Source: Fratercula arctica (taxonomy: Eukaryota; Chordata; Aves; Charadriiformes; Alcidae). From it: a DNA stretch of 64,000 nt. Position 1 is the stretch's first letter; each line of letters begins with the position of its first letter. Under the pieces are notes generated by a model, which saw only the letters and a list, made by a program, of their open reading frames with translations, searched no databases and had not been told where the DNA came from. The stretch is from positions 4,944,001-5,008,000 of the forward strand of contig CANTUZ010000005.1 of NCBI GenBank assembly GCA_947846985.1, in the 5' to 3' direction. The position numbers were made by a program, and so were the translations under genes. Shown here one piece after another: positions 26,801 through 38,695 of the stretch.

Positions 26801-29065
26801 TCAAAATGCGATGCTCTTGCTGATGAGAGACTTACTCATCTTCAGGCCTTTTTCTTTACAGACAACTTCCAAAAGCTTTATAATTTGGGTGTTTTGCTCA
26901 AAACCTTGCTACTTTGTGCAATAGCATTTTAGCTGTGACTCATAATGTACTGAGTATTTCCAAAATCAATATTTACCTGTAACACTTCTAATTCAAACCT
27001 GATGGATTGAAGGGGGGTGGGAAGAGAAGGCAAAATCTTTCACATTTGTTTTTCATTTGTTTCCAGATAATTGGATTCCTAAGATCGTATAGAGGGAGAA
27101 AAAAATCATCTACCAAACCACTGAGTCTAACAAAAGCCAGACCCTAGGCCTGGTCTCAGGCACAAAGACCTGCTTCTGGTGATAATGCCCAAATCATGTT
27201 GTTCGCTGGGTTTTGTTAACTAAAATAATGAAACCGCCTCCAATTATTTTCATGCTCTGTGAGATCACTGAGACGTTTGAAAAGCCCGTACTGGTGCATA
27301 TAATATGGCAGTATCTGTTTGGTTGTAGTGGGTCAAGTGTTTCATATTGCAAGATTTTGTATTTTTTAATTAGGCGACTGTTCAGGTAATTTTCATGTGA
27401 ATATTCAAACCTGTGACTTTGTACCCTGTTTGCTGAAAATACCTGAGGAACACTTAAAATCCATGTGCGGAGAGAGGCGCATATGAATGGAAAGTTTCTC
27501 AGCAGTGTTTTCCTAGTTCTTTTATTATTGTTTTCCTAATTATTTACCTGGTCTTGAACACTTGAAAACAGTATGTGCTTTGAAACCTTTTCCATGTGTC
27601 TGGAAATAGCAACCATTGTACACTTGTATTTTTTTTTTTTTCAGTTGTTTGTATGGAAAAGGAAAAGAAACATTAGGAATCGTATTTTGTGTAGTACATT
27701 ACAAAGACTTGCAACAAACAGGTTTTGAAAACATCCTGGGAAGTTTCCATAATGAGCTTAATATATGCCATAAAAATGAGCAGTGACCATAAAGAGCTAC
27801 TACGATAAGCCTGGATAATAATGCATCCGTAAGAATGCTTCAGAGCTTGTAAACATATAGCTGAGTCAGTTTTAAAAAATTAAAATAATAAATTGCATGT
27901 TATGCATGTTGAAAAATAATGTGGTAAAATAAGGTTTTTAAAAGAGAAGCACGGATTTATTATATTTGTATTTTCCTGCAAAAGGCTTTCTTCATCAACT
28001 AGTTGCATGAAATAATATTCCACACCCTTAAATATGCCGGAAACAAATTTATTTTCTCCATGCTGGTACGCCTTGTTGATGCATTTAATGGAATATTTTA
28101 TCATGAGCATAAAAGCTCTGCTTGCAATTTGGCTGCCAAACACAGACGTGGACTTCAGGACACAAAGCAAGGGTTTCAAGAATAATTTGCCAACAAGAGG
28201 GAGTTTCTTCATGTGTTATTGGAGACGTGAGTCAGACAGCTGGTATTTGGGGGGTGTTTGAAGTTGTCTCCTTTACCAGGAGGGTTTGTTAAGGGAGTTA
28301 GGGATTTCTTTGACGCGGTTGTGTTTATTTCCAGGGTATGAATATAAGGTCTCGGGTGTTCCTGGATGCAGCAGGAATTAGTTCAGTAAGAAACAGCTAC
28401 GAAATAAGTTCTGCAGTGCCAGCCACGCATTCTTACGCTGGTCTGTGACTCGAAAATCAGCCCTAACTAGCTCGGAAGGTCTTGTTGATGCTGTAATTTC
28501 AGGCTCTGCCAGGAGGGGTCTGCTCTGCCTATTCTGTGTTCCTGTGCTGTCTTAATTCTAGGCCTGATCCAAGCACTTCTTTAATTGCACGATGGGTCTG
28601 CATCATGGCAGTGGTCCAGGCTGGGGCTGATGCATCGAAGCATGATCTCCTATTTGCTGAAGGTCCTTCCGTGATAAACTAGGACATTCATCACAGCCCT
28701 CCCATTAAAAGAAACTTAGTAATTGTGTTTGATCAGTTGCTCGCCAGCTAAATCGCAGTAACCGCGTAGGGGTGCGTGTGGACCCTCGCGCTTGTGCAAT
28801 AAGTACTTTTCAACCTGTTTCCTGGAATGTCTTTACTTGTAGATAAGCAAGCTGGAACCGCGTGGCAGAAAAATAGATGAAGTCAATCCTAGTTCCTTGA
28901 AGTTGTTGGATCTTTAAAAATATTTTCCTGTTACGGAAAATGTTTTCTTGTAAAATGAGCTAAGGAACACAATGTCTGGTTTGTGCAAAGTGTGGAGGGT
29001 TTTTTTTTTCCCCTTTTCTTTTTTCGGTCAGCTAGGGAAATCACTCGTGTACTCAGCGTTTAATT

Positions 29066-29140
29066 CATTGAGATGTTTTTCATTGAGATGTTTTTCATTG
29101 AGATGTTTTTCATTGAGATGTTTTTCATTGAGATGTTTTT
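29066..29140 (+). repeat. 15-bp tandem repeat, five perfect copies
   Basis: The unit CATTGAGATGTTTTT is repeated five times without a mismatch. Since 15 is a multiple of 3, it stays open in two frames and produces artificial repeat peptides (MFFIE and LRCFS units); nothing around it supports a protein. Confidence 0.97.
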
Positions 29141-30303
29141 CAGCTCTATTTTTTTTTTTTTTTCCACGGAGGTGTTCCACTGTGTTTTTTCTGTTGAAGT
29201 CTGTGACGCTGTTGGCGTAGGAAATGCAAATCCCGCTGCTCTGAAGATGAAAGTAGAGGATAAATGATGGAAAATAGGGACATATGTCTCAGATTTTGAG
29301 TGATTTGTTCATCACTGCCCCAGTAGTGTTTTACAGGTTGAAAAAAAAAATGAAATATAACTGAATATAACCAAAATAACTGTAGTCAACATATCTGTTC
29401 TTCATTTTATCACATTAACATTGAATCAGCAAGTGCAAGAGGAGCGTGAAATTACAATCCTTGTATTATTTCCAGGTTCCTCCATCCGGTGTGGCAAATA
29501 CTTGACTCTTAGATGTGGCAGTTGGCTTTTGGCTCCCATGAAGAAGGACGTAAGCCTTGCATTTTCCATGCGATGCTGAAGATGCTTCTGAAATGAGTAG
29601 CCATGGCTATGCTCGGTGATATTAGTCAGTAATTTGAAGGATCTGCGTGGATATATGATGATATGGGGAGGTTGCATGGCTCAGGAGCAGAGTGGCGGAA
29701 GGGCAGTGGCTCTAAACCCATGTTTTGTTTCAGCGACGACGTGCCAGCAGACACAGGCTGATTTTAGTGGTGGTCATTTCCATCTGCTTCCTTAAGGCTG
29801 AGGGTAGGAAGCTTCATAGCCCAGTGGTCACAGCCCTGAAAGCTGGGTCCCCTCTCCTTTTCCTCGTCTCTTTCCATCTCACAGTACCCGTGAAGGAAAA
29901 GTGTAGTTCTTGGGCAACCCATAGGGAGGGCTTTCCATGGACTTCTAGGGATTGAATACTGTTGTGTAGACATTTCCCTCCAGATCAGTGTTTGTCTCCA
30001 GCGTAGCACTTTAATTTAAAAGTTTGATTTAAAAAACAAACAAAAAACCCGCAGCACGTGGTGGTTTATAGGGACTGTGGAGGGTTGGCATGGGTCACGC
30101 TCTGGAAAGGACGTGGAATATCCCCCCCTGATTACTCATAGACTGAACTGAGGGGACTGCATTTCCCATATGCTAGGCATTCTTGAGAGTAGGGGTGAGC
30201 CTTCATATATATCTGGGTATTTAAAAGGGAAAATCCTCATATTTAGTTGTTTTTACTTTAAGTCTTTGGAATATAAATGGATCATATAAAAAAAAAAAAA
30301 AAG

Positions 30304-30339
30304 TCTTCGTATAGGACGAAATTTCGTCCTATACGAAGA
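30304..30339. repeat. 36-bp perfect palindrome without spacer
   Basis: Two 18-nt arms meet at 30321/30322 and are exact reverse complements (left arm TCTTCGTATAGGACGAAA). The palindrome directly follows a long A run (about 30288-30302) and contains two CG dinucleotides per arm in a CpG-poor neighbourhood. It could extrude as a cruciform or fold as a loop-limited hairpin in RNA. I do not recognise it as the end of any known transposon. Confidence 0.95.
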
Positions 30340-31154
30340 ACAAGAGATGTTATTTACTTCGTAAGCAGATATTCCTAATCGAGTATTTTTCCTTCTTTTT
30401 GATAACCTAGCATGAAAATAGAAGTTTTGTGGTGGTCTTGGATAAACTGTGCTAGCATGTGGTGAGCAGTACTTAATGCAAATTAAAGAGAGATTTTGAC
30501 TGCTTTGTTTGCTTAGTTTTCAGATAAGTTTAAAATAAATCCCAACAATCAGAAGGCTGCATGAGAGATTAAAATCAATTTAATAGGCCTATTTAACCTG
30601 TGATATGCAACTTACTGGTAGATTTTTAAGACCTTTAAAGGCTTGTTGGGTAATACAACAAAGGAGCTTCCTCAAAAAGAAATTGCTATATGGCTAATAT
30701 CTACCAGAAGTGGTTCTTGGAAAAGAATCTTTAAAATTTCTCAATGACAGATGTAAAGAAGGAATGTCAAAGGAAAAATGAAAAAAAAAAAAAAAAAAAA
30801 AAAACCCAAACAAAACTTGGGTGGAAATTGAAATCTCTTCTACACACTTGTTACTGCCGTAAACGTGTAGTTTTACTGCCTGATGATCCATTGAAGCTGT
30901 AACACGTTCAGGAGTTCACTGTCCTTTTCTGTGAGCTTTGCTGTCAGATATCTGAATAGGAAAAGCCGTACTCCAGCGAGCCGAACGCTTCATCTGCACA
31001 ATGCCTTGAACTTTAACGTTGTTGGCTTGTTTCAACCAGCAAAAAAGCAGTGATCTTAATCAGCTCCTGGGATACTGAGAGAAACAAAGAGCTCTCATTT
31101 TTAAGGTTGATGTTATGACTAACGAATTCTTTTTGTTTATCTTTCTCCGAACAG

Positions 31155-31272
31155 ATTTATACGGATTGGGCTAATCACTATCTAGCAAAATCCGGTCACA
31201 AGAGATTGATAAAGGATCTACAGCAAGATGTGACTGATGGAGTCTTATTAGCTGAAATAATCCAGGTTGTAG
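31155..31272 (+). CDS. NAV2: NAV2 coding exon: N-terminal half of the CH domain
   Basis: NAV2 is a large cytoskeletal protein of developing neurons; its N-terminal calponin-homology (CH) domain precedes microtubule-binding, coiled-coil and AAA-type ATPase regions. This 118-nt exon encodes 39 codons plus one base, IYTDWANHYLAKSGHKRL... through LLAEIIQVV. The DWAN helix-A motif and the DGVLLAEII core of CH helix C are visible. The acceptor is TTTATCTTTCTCCGAACAG and the donor GTGAGT. It begins in phase 0, where the known NAV2 isoforms join their alternative first exons; that upstream exon is not recognised here unless it is 2250-2300. Codon 40 (Ala) is split with the next exon. The same exon in NAV3 is very similar, so the NAV2 call rests mainly on the downstream exons. 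Confidence 0.95.
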
Positions 31273-34200
31273 GTGAGTGACTTTCTCTTTTCGTACCAGG
31301 TATCAACCAGCTCGCTCAGAAATTCAGTCTTTACCTGCTACGTAAACTCGGGGGCTGGGAGAAATCCATCAAACTGCATGGAATTATGTAGATAATTTTC
31401 CTTCAGAGACTTTGCTAATTAATTCAATAAAGTCTTGTCTAAAAGCATAGTGGAAAAATATTTGATGTTGCTGATAAGATCTCCTGACACAGCAATATCC
31501 CTCCGCACAGTCGAATGTTAAAAAAGCAACTGATGAGGGATTTTTTTCTGCTAGGATGCTGTTAGCCTTCACCATCTCGCTTTCTGATACCTTCTGGGGA
31601 TTGATCTGAACATAATTCACGGTGATACTGGCCTGCTGTGTTGAACCTCCTGCTTCCAGCTGCATTTGGAAAAATCCGTATGTGCAGCTAGGAAAGGAGA
31701 AGGGCTCTAATTTTTATGTGGCAGAAAAAAAGAAGTCTTTCATAATGAGTTTTCGACTGAGGAACGTCATCATTAGCACAAATGTCAAATATAGGCTCAG
31801 TTATACAAAGCCTTTTTAATTCCCTCAGTTTGCACTAATACTCGTAGATAATGAATGTTCTAAGTAATTTTCTCCATTGGCCCCATGTAAAGCTACATAT
31901 TTTCCTTCTTCCCTTGGGCCTGGATCCTTCATTAGTTCCTTCAGAGGCTCATCCATCTGGTACTTGGGATGCCACAAAACACATGCATGGGCCAATGGAG
32001 ATGGATGGAATCAGAAAGCCTGCTAATGGGAATGAGGACAACTATTGTTAGGAGCAAACTGACAGATTTGAGATGCAAATTAAGAAGACAGCAGCGAAGC
32101 AACAAGACATCAGTGCATGCATATTTGTATGTGTTTGAGATGCTGTAAACGAGCCAGTTCCTTGATTTAAGGTACAAATATGCAAGCCCTGTTTTCGGAT
32201 GAAATTGCGAGGCATCGTTCCAGACTCCGCTGGAGCCGTACTGGAACACATCAAAAAAGACTTCGTGTTGTAAAGCAGCATTATATCTCAGCAGCATTGT
32301 ACAGCCCTGCCGTGCAGCTGCAGATGTATAAAACCATGCCATGGATTGATTGTGCACGGGCAGGTATTCACTATAAACAACGTTTTATCCTTTAGCTGTT
32401 TCCTGTATTAGGGAAAATCTTTGGAAACCCAGGAGCAATTAGGTGTTGATTCCTTTCATGCATATCTAGCTACCCTCTATTAATGCTGTTGTAAAAAACC
32501 TTTGCGTAAGAACACGTGTGTGAGAATATCACCACCAAAATACGAACCTGGTTGTACCAAATATTTAAATGTAGTTGTTTGAGCATTGACTTCTGAAGTG
32601 TTTTATGAAATTCAAATTACTCCCTCTAAAATACACAGAAATTATATTGCTTACTGTGTTTTGCTTTGATTCACCTTTGCATATTTTTTTTTTTTTTCGC
32701 CATTCTCAGAGCTGCCTTTTGGCTAATATTTAAGATCAGGTCTGCAAGCTTTCAAAAGTTAAAGTAGAGGGTGAAGGATTTAATTTTCGGAGAATGTCTT
32801 CCATGTGAAGCAAAGTTCATGTTTAAACATACTCGGTTGAATCCTCCAAATCAATAGTGAAGAAAAAGTCATTTGTATCTGCTGTGTACGGCCTTAGGCA
32901 CGCTGCATCTCATTGTCACAAAGATGGTGATAACTTTCACGCCTCGAAACAGCTTTAGCTGTAGCCTGCAAAATACAAGCTTTTTTTCCTAACAAATGAG
33001 ACTGCATACTAAGAAAGCTTCAATACGCGGTGCAGGAGAGGTTTTTTCTTTTTTATGTTATGGTGTGCTGTGCGTCCAGGCTATGTGTAAAAGCAGCCAT
33101 GAAGATCCGTCCTCCTTTTCGTCATGTGCCTGGGGTATCTGGAGATTATCCAAAGGCATCAGAATTGATTCAGCTCTAATTATTAGTGAGACAGTTTTTC
33201 TTGCGTTCACCATCTGAGATTACATCACAGATGTTGAATCTTGAAATATACTTAATATCCAAAGCTGGAAAAAGAATTAATGTGTTTTTTTGTTTTGGTT
33301 TGTTTTTTTTTTTTTTTTTTTTTAAATGAAGACTCCGTAAGCGTTAATGATCATACAGAGACAGTGATCGCAGTCCTTTCTGCTTGCCTTTCTTAAGTGG
33401 AATAGCTGCATATTTAGGAAAAGAAAATTTTAGAATAAGTAATAACTAGGTAGTTCTTTTGCCTTAGCATCCAAACAAAGAGCAAATCTAAAAAGACATG
33501 AAACTAAACATCACTTCATTTGACTTCAGAGGAGATAATCTTCAGACTTCAAAACTGCTAATAATAATATAGAAGCATTATGTGATGACAGTTTTTTTCT
33601 ATTTGCAAGTCAATTAAAATGCGTTCAGAGCATTCTGTTTTATTTCAGTGCAAAATTTACGAGTCTATAAAAGAATATGTAAGTAATATATGCCTGAAGT
33701 AATGCCATATAAACACAGTAGCTATATTTGAGTTCATGAATGCAGAAATACTGGGTCTGTGCGTGCTCTGAAATCTGTTAGTATATAGAATTGTTGGTTG
33801 GTTCCCTGTGAGAACCTTCAATTTTCAAGACTTAGAATTGATGCTAAAATTAAACTTTAACCCATTCTGATAGTGCTTTTTCCTACTGATGATGCCTGGG
33901 ATATTTTATGGAATATTTTACTTGATACAACCAAAGTCAGATCAGATACAAAAGCTGTGGCTCTTTAATTAGGGATGCAGACATTGTGTTGGTGTTAAAT
34001 GCTTATTCAGCTAAATAAAAGCAGTTTCAATAAGAAGTAAAATGTGCACATCAGTGTTGTGCTGGGCAATCAGCACACCGTTATAGGAGGTGATGGGCAC
34101 CTTGTTTAGTGTAGGTGCTTTGGGTATGCCAAGACAGCCTATCTTACAGATATATCTAAATATTCTTCGAAACTTGCGTTCTGATTGAAATTAATTGCGG

Positions 34201-34640
34201 AATAGATCTTTGCTGTAATTTTAAAAGTAATCTGCAATTACTCCCGATAACTATTCCAGAACAAATTCATACTGGGACTTACCTCAGTACAGCTTTTGTC
34301 TGCTGTCATGGAAATTGAACTATTACATTCACAGGGGAAGGTTACAGAACCTTGGGATCAAGCCTAGCAGTACTGTCTAGTGATAACTCCTGGCGTATTT
34401 TGGGTGGGACCTTACACAAAGGTTCGTTTTACTAATGTTTGAGTGGCTGTTCAGTTAAAAGCTGCAGGTGGCAATTCCTATGCAAATGTAGGAATTCTGT
34501 TGACCAGGATTCATTCATACATTCAAGAAAAGTAATCTCACGTCCAAGGTATGCCTCAAGTACTGAAGAATGCAGAATAGCTGCTAAGGTTGTAAGAGAA
34601 GGATTAATTCATTCTTATGAAGTGCATGGATTTATTTTTT

Positions 34641-34665
34641 GTATGGATGGTCCAACCATCCATAC
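34641..34665. repeat. 11-bp inverted repeat with 3-nt loop
   Basis: GTATGGATGGT, then loop CCA, then the exact reverse complement. It would form a short perfect hairpin in RNA. No run of U follows it and no biological role is evident; it is too short for a typical microRNA precursor. Confidence 0.85.
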
Positions 34666-34837
34666 GTAGCCAATTTTGTTCTGTATAATGCTTATTGAAA
34701 CACTTTTGATTTGTTCTGATTATAGTGTTTCATGCACTTGATTGAATGTGATTTGCTGAAGACTTTTTTTCACCAGGGACACGTACTGGTACCTATATAA
34801 ATGGGACACAGCTGACTGGCCAATAGATTTAAAGTAT

Positions 34838-35346
34838 TCATAGAATCATAGAATCATAGAACCATAGGGTTGGAAGGGACCTCTGGAGATCATCTAGTCC
34901 AACCCCCTGCCAGAGCAGGGTCACCTAGAGCAGGTTACACAGGAACACGTCCAGGCGGGTTTTGAATGTCTCCAGAGATGGAGACTCCACCACCTCTCTG
35001 GGCAGCCTGTTCCAGTGCTCTGCCACCCTCAGGGTAAAGAAGTTCCTCCTCATGTTTAGGTGGAACTTCTTGTGCTCAAGTTTGTGCCCATTGCCTCTTG
35101 TCCTGTCCCCGGGCACTACTGAAAAGAGCCTGGCCCCATCCTCCTGACACCCACCCTTTAAGTATTTATAAGTGTTGATAAGATCCCCCCTCAGCCGTCT
35201 TTTTTCCAGACTGAAGAGACCCAAATCCCTCAGCCTTTCCTCATAAGAGAGGTGTTCCAGTCCCCTAATCATCTTGGTAGCCCTCTGCTGCACCCTTTCC
35301 AGCAGTTCCCTGTCCTTCTGGAACCGGGGAGCCCAGAACTGGACAC
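34838..35346 (-). mobile_element. CR1 LINE, well-preserved 3' 0.5 kb, minus strand
   Basis: It starts with inverted copies of the CR1 terminal repeat (three ATCATAGAA-like units) and GGTTGGAAGGGACC. The minus strand retains an uninterrupted 122-codon frame (34925-35293) for the C-terminus of the CR1 ORF2 protein, including [18 protein letters not shown] and [18 protein letters not shown]. The reverse-transcriptase core and 5' end are absent, the usual CR1 5' truncation, so it is dead. The preserved frame suggests a relatively young insertion. Its 5' break is at the same consensus position as the copy at 54973-55467. Confidence 0.95.
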
Positions 35347-37425
35347 ATTCTTTGCATCTTTTAATGCTTAGAGGTTCCTTTTCACTTATGTTTCCATATA
35401 ACTTTGGCTTGTGGTTTCATAATATGAGTCCTGTTAAAATACATAAACCCAAATACTCTTTTAGGTACCATTTTCCAAGCTTTGATTCAGATCCGGCTAA
35501 TGAAAGCACAATGTCAGTCATTGCTATTTTCCTTACAGAGCACGGCTGGTTTCTTGTGTCTGCCTTAGTACAACCTTCAATCTGTGTATAAACGGGAAAA
35601 TTTGTAAACACTTCAAAGCATTTGAAGCAAATTCACTGTATGTATAGTGAAGAAAAAAAAAAGCTGATGGGGGAAGTTCTTCGGACTTGCAGTCAGTTTG
35701 GCAAAAATCCTCTGCGTTTCACATCTGTGGTTGTGAATTTGCATCTTGCTCAATGCTGATGTAGAATTGAGAGCCTTTATAATCGCCCGTGACTTCAGGT
35801 TTATGCTAACTGATTCCTATGTGGCAAATACAAACAGTAGCTGTGAGTTGCCCGTTGAGCTGGGCCAGAAAGCTGTGCTTCTGCAGCTGTGAACTGGATG
35901 CGTTTCCAAGATCCCATAGCATTTGGTGACTTGTGCTATGACCCGCACCACCACGCTGCCCGTGGGCACACCACGCTGTTATCTCCTTCACTGCTGTCTC
36001 TTTCTTTCCAATCACCTCCGCAAGAAAGGCAACTTACCTTGTACCTGCTGCGAGCGCTCTTCCTGGGAGCTAGGTGGAAGGGTCAAAGAGAGGGTCCAGC
36101 TTATGGCCGAGGAATGGCCATCAACACAATTGCCTGGTGAATTGAGCAGATTCCTGCAAAAGTGCCAGATATCCCCGTGGGCCACTTTGATGCATCTCCC
36201 CAGCTTAGGTTGAGTTGCTGAGGTCTTGCCCTGCTGGTTTCAAAAGAGATGTAGGAGTTCAAGTTCAACCCAGATGCCAGTTTGCCCCACCACCGGCTTT
36301 TCTGGTTGCTCTCTATTCCACCTGCTTTTCACAGCGCTTGCGCCAGCAGGGAAGAGATGATAATTGCATTAATCTAGTGAAAGGAGTAACCAAGAACCAT
36401 AGGTGAGTTGGGAGTGGATTAGAAGGAGAAAAGGTAGGGCATAAACCTGCCCGGGGTAAGCAGAAATAGCACCAGGCGGACCAGCAGGTAGATCGGAGCA
36501 GAAACTCCAGTTCTTGTTACTCTTCTGATTCCCACCAGCTATTTCTGGTCATCTATGTCCCAACTCACCTGTGGCAGAGAAGGCCAACAGCGTAAGAGTG
36601 GTGAGTAATTGGGAAATGATGAAGAATCAGCAACTGGTGGACAAAAAACCTGCAGGTTCACAAGCGGGAGGGAAAGTTGCCTTGGTTTAACGTAGCTTTC
36701 GAGAAGAAGTAAAAGCAGCTGTTTAAAAACAAAAAGGAAAAAAAAAAAGTAGAGCACACTAAAAGGCAGGAAACTGATAGTAATGAAATAAAGAAGCTAC
36801 AAATCAATTGAAGTCGATCGGAAGAGTACAAGGATAGCTGATGACATCTTGCAAGCTGGCAGAAAGAGGACAAAAGAAATGATTTCTAGGTGAGAATGGT
36901 AATATAAGCACAGTGTAAAAAAGGAAGAGGACAAAGAGGTAACATCCCAAATAGTTGGTGTGTTGGATGTAAGTTTTTCCTGAGAGAAGAATTTAAGGTG
37001 GCTTACATCTTCATTTGCCATTAATTTTCCCGTGTTACAGAATGGTGTATTTCTTAGTTTATAGGGTTTATGGGGGTGAACCTTTAGCGTACAGCGAGAA
37101 CCAGGCTTGTACTCAAAGTGTGTCAATGTGTAGCAATACCCGCAAAGCGTAGGAGCGTTGAGTAAATATTTTGGTTCTATATTTGCATAGTTAAAAAAAA
37201 AAAAAAAAAACCAAACCAAAAACAAAGCAGAAAAAGTCAAAAGCAGAATCCTGGAAACAAGTTACTAATGGTTTAGGCACTTTCAAGTAGGTGAGAGTCT
37301 GGGTAGTTTGCATACAAGAGCTTAAAAAGAGCCAGCTAATAAGCGTTATGGTTTGCTAACATTGGTTTTAGATACATCGTGTGACATTGTTGGAAGTCCT
37401 AGAGGACAAGGGGAAAAATGACTTT

Positions 37426-37490
37426 TTTTATTTTATTTTATTTTATTTTATTTTATTTTATTTTATTTTATTTTATTTTATTTTATTTTA
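37426..37490 (+). repeat. (TTTTA)13 pentanucleotide microsatellite
   Basis: Thirteen uninterrupted TTTTA units, flanked by further T-rich sequence (seven T before, TTTAAATTAA after). It is a likely polymorphic microsatellite lying about 1.15 kb upstream of the next NAV2 exon. Confidence 0.97.
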
Positions 37491-38642
37491 TTTAAATTAA
37501 GGAAAATAAACAGGTAAAAGATCGTTTCTGTAGGGTTAAATCTAAGATCACACTTTTAGAAAGCAATGTATACTCTCTGTGTGTGGAGGCTGGTAGCCCG
37601 CCCTGGGGAACAGCGCGGTGGATTTAGCTGCAATCTTTTTCGTATTCACGGCAATTCTTAAATGCATCGCCGTGGCAATAAAAGCGTGCTGGGACTCCTT
37701 GATGTGTGAAAAGGGGAATACCCGAAAAGAGTCAAGTTGTGTTTCTTCTTTGACATTGTTAACGACTGCTGTTAGAATATCGTGTGCCAAATTTGATAAT
37801 GCCTAACTGACGATCGGTATGAAATGAGATGGAGTTCTGACCAATGCCCTGAGAATACGGGACCGGTGTAGAAAACACAGAAAATATAAGGATTGATGGG
37901 AGGCAAATCTGTTCAATTCATCAAATGGGATGTGAACACCTACCCTTATTACAGTGAAAAAACTGTGGGAAACCGAATTTTGGTTCTTCAGTCTAGCATA
38001 CACGAGGCATTTTGGGGTCTAAGACTGAAATGTGAAACTGAGCAAACTAAGGCTCTAAGGCAAAGATTTTAACCACCTCAACAACTTCATTATTTCACTT
38101 GGGACGTTAAAGATTGAAACTATATCTTTTTCTGCAAGTTGTGTTAGATGTAAGCCACGGACGAGAGGCTTGAAAAGTAGCCTTGTGGATTGTGCTTTGA
38201 AAAAATGAAAATAAATAAAAAAAATCAGTTATCGATCATAAATTCCCCATCTAGATTTAAAAGCTATGTTCATTCTACAAGCAAATGAATTGACGTGCAA
38301 ACATCCATTCGTATGGAGCGTTCACTTTTCCACCCAGCAGTGATTCGGATTCCAGAGTTTAAATCTCGTTCGTGGTGTAAAGGAGTTACCCGTCACTGTA
38401 CAAGATGTCAGACCAGTTGTTTTCTGCCCCCAGCTGTCCCTGGAGGCATGACCCACTAGAAAACTCCAGCTGCTTTTTTTTTTGATGGGTCTCAGTGTTT
38501 CACACGTTCGCTTTGACTGGACAACTACAATCCGAAACCCCTTTACGTAGCTAGCAGCAAGTGCTCTGGAAATAATTGGAATAAACATCCTTGGTATAGT
38601 TTTTTTTTTTTTCGCTTTATCTCCTCTTTTTTTGCTTTTCAG

Positions 38643-38695
38643 CAAATGAAAAGATTGAAGACATCAATGGCTGCCCAAAAAATAGGTCTCAAATG
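38643..38695 (+). CDS. NAV2: NAV2 coding exon: middle of the CH domain
   Basis: This 53-nt exon supplies two bases of a split Ala codon and then 17 codons, NEKIEDINGCPKNRSQM. The acceptor is TTTTGCTTTTCAG and the donor ATG-GTAAGT, leaving the reading frame at a codon boundary. It encodes the loop and helix segment between the central and C-terminal helices of the CH domain. The PKNRSQM ending matches NAV2 as I remember it; NAV3 has PRSQSQM at this point. This is the smallest firm exon in the window. Confidence 0.95.

Larger units (their letters stand above)
2301..31154 (+). other. NAV2: Intron or 5' flank before the first CH-domain exon
   Basis: About 29 kb with no coding exon that I can support. 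Contents that I recognise are listed separately: CR1 fragments, a deleted LTR, tandem repeats, a pyrimidine tract, a G-quadruplex motif and a perfect palindrome. Long homopolymers include T runs at about 2996-3026 and 25107-25131 and an A run at 16814-16836. The interval ends in a T/C-rich tract and CAG at 31152-31154, a normal acceptor. Many stretches of several kilobases appear to be single-copy sequence in which I see no feature. The other NAV2 first exons known in mammals were looked for by eye and not found. Confidence 0.7.
31273..38642 (+). other. NAV2: NAV2 intron
   Basis: GT-AG intron of 7.4 kb with GTGAGT donor and a TTTTTTTGCTTTTCAG acceptor. It contains a CR1 copy, a short hairpin and a (TTTTA) repeat, all listed separately, and a T run at about 33303-33323. 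I see no further exon in the rest, including the AT-rich stretch 32400-34800. Confidence 0.9.

Noticed and set aside
29073..29267. Repeat-protein-like ORFs (MFFIE/LRCFS units)
   Set aside because: They are translations of the 15-bp non-coding tandem repeat.
30304..30339. Recombinase target (loxP-like) interpretation of the palindrome
   Set aside because: Only the nonamer CTTCGTATA is shared; there is no 8-bp asymmetric spacer and the full 13-bp arm does not match.
34641..34665. microRNA precursor at the short hairpin
   Set aside because: An 11-bp stem with a 3-nt loop is much too short for Drosha/Dicer processing, and no extension of pairing is visible outside it.
35274..35591. 105-codon plus-strand ORF starting in the CR1 end
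   Set aside because: Starts inside the antisense of a CR1 element and runs into ordinary intron, with no recognisable domain or splice context.
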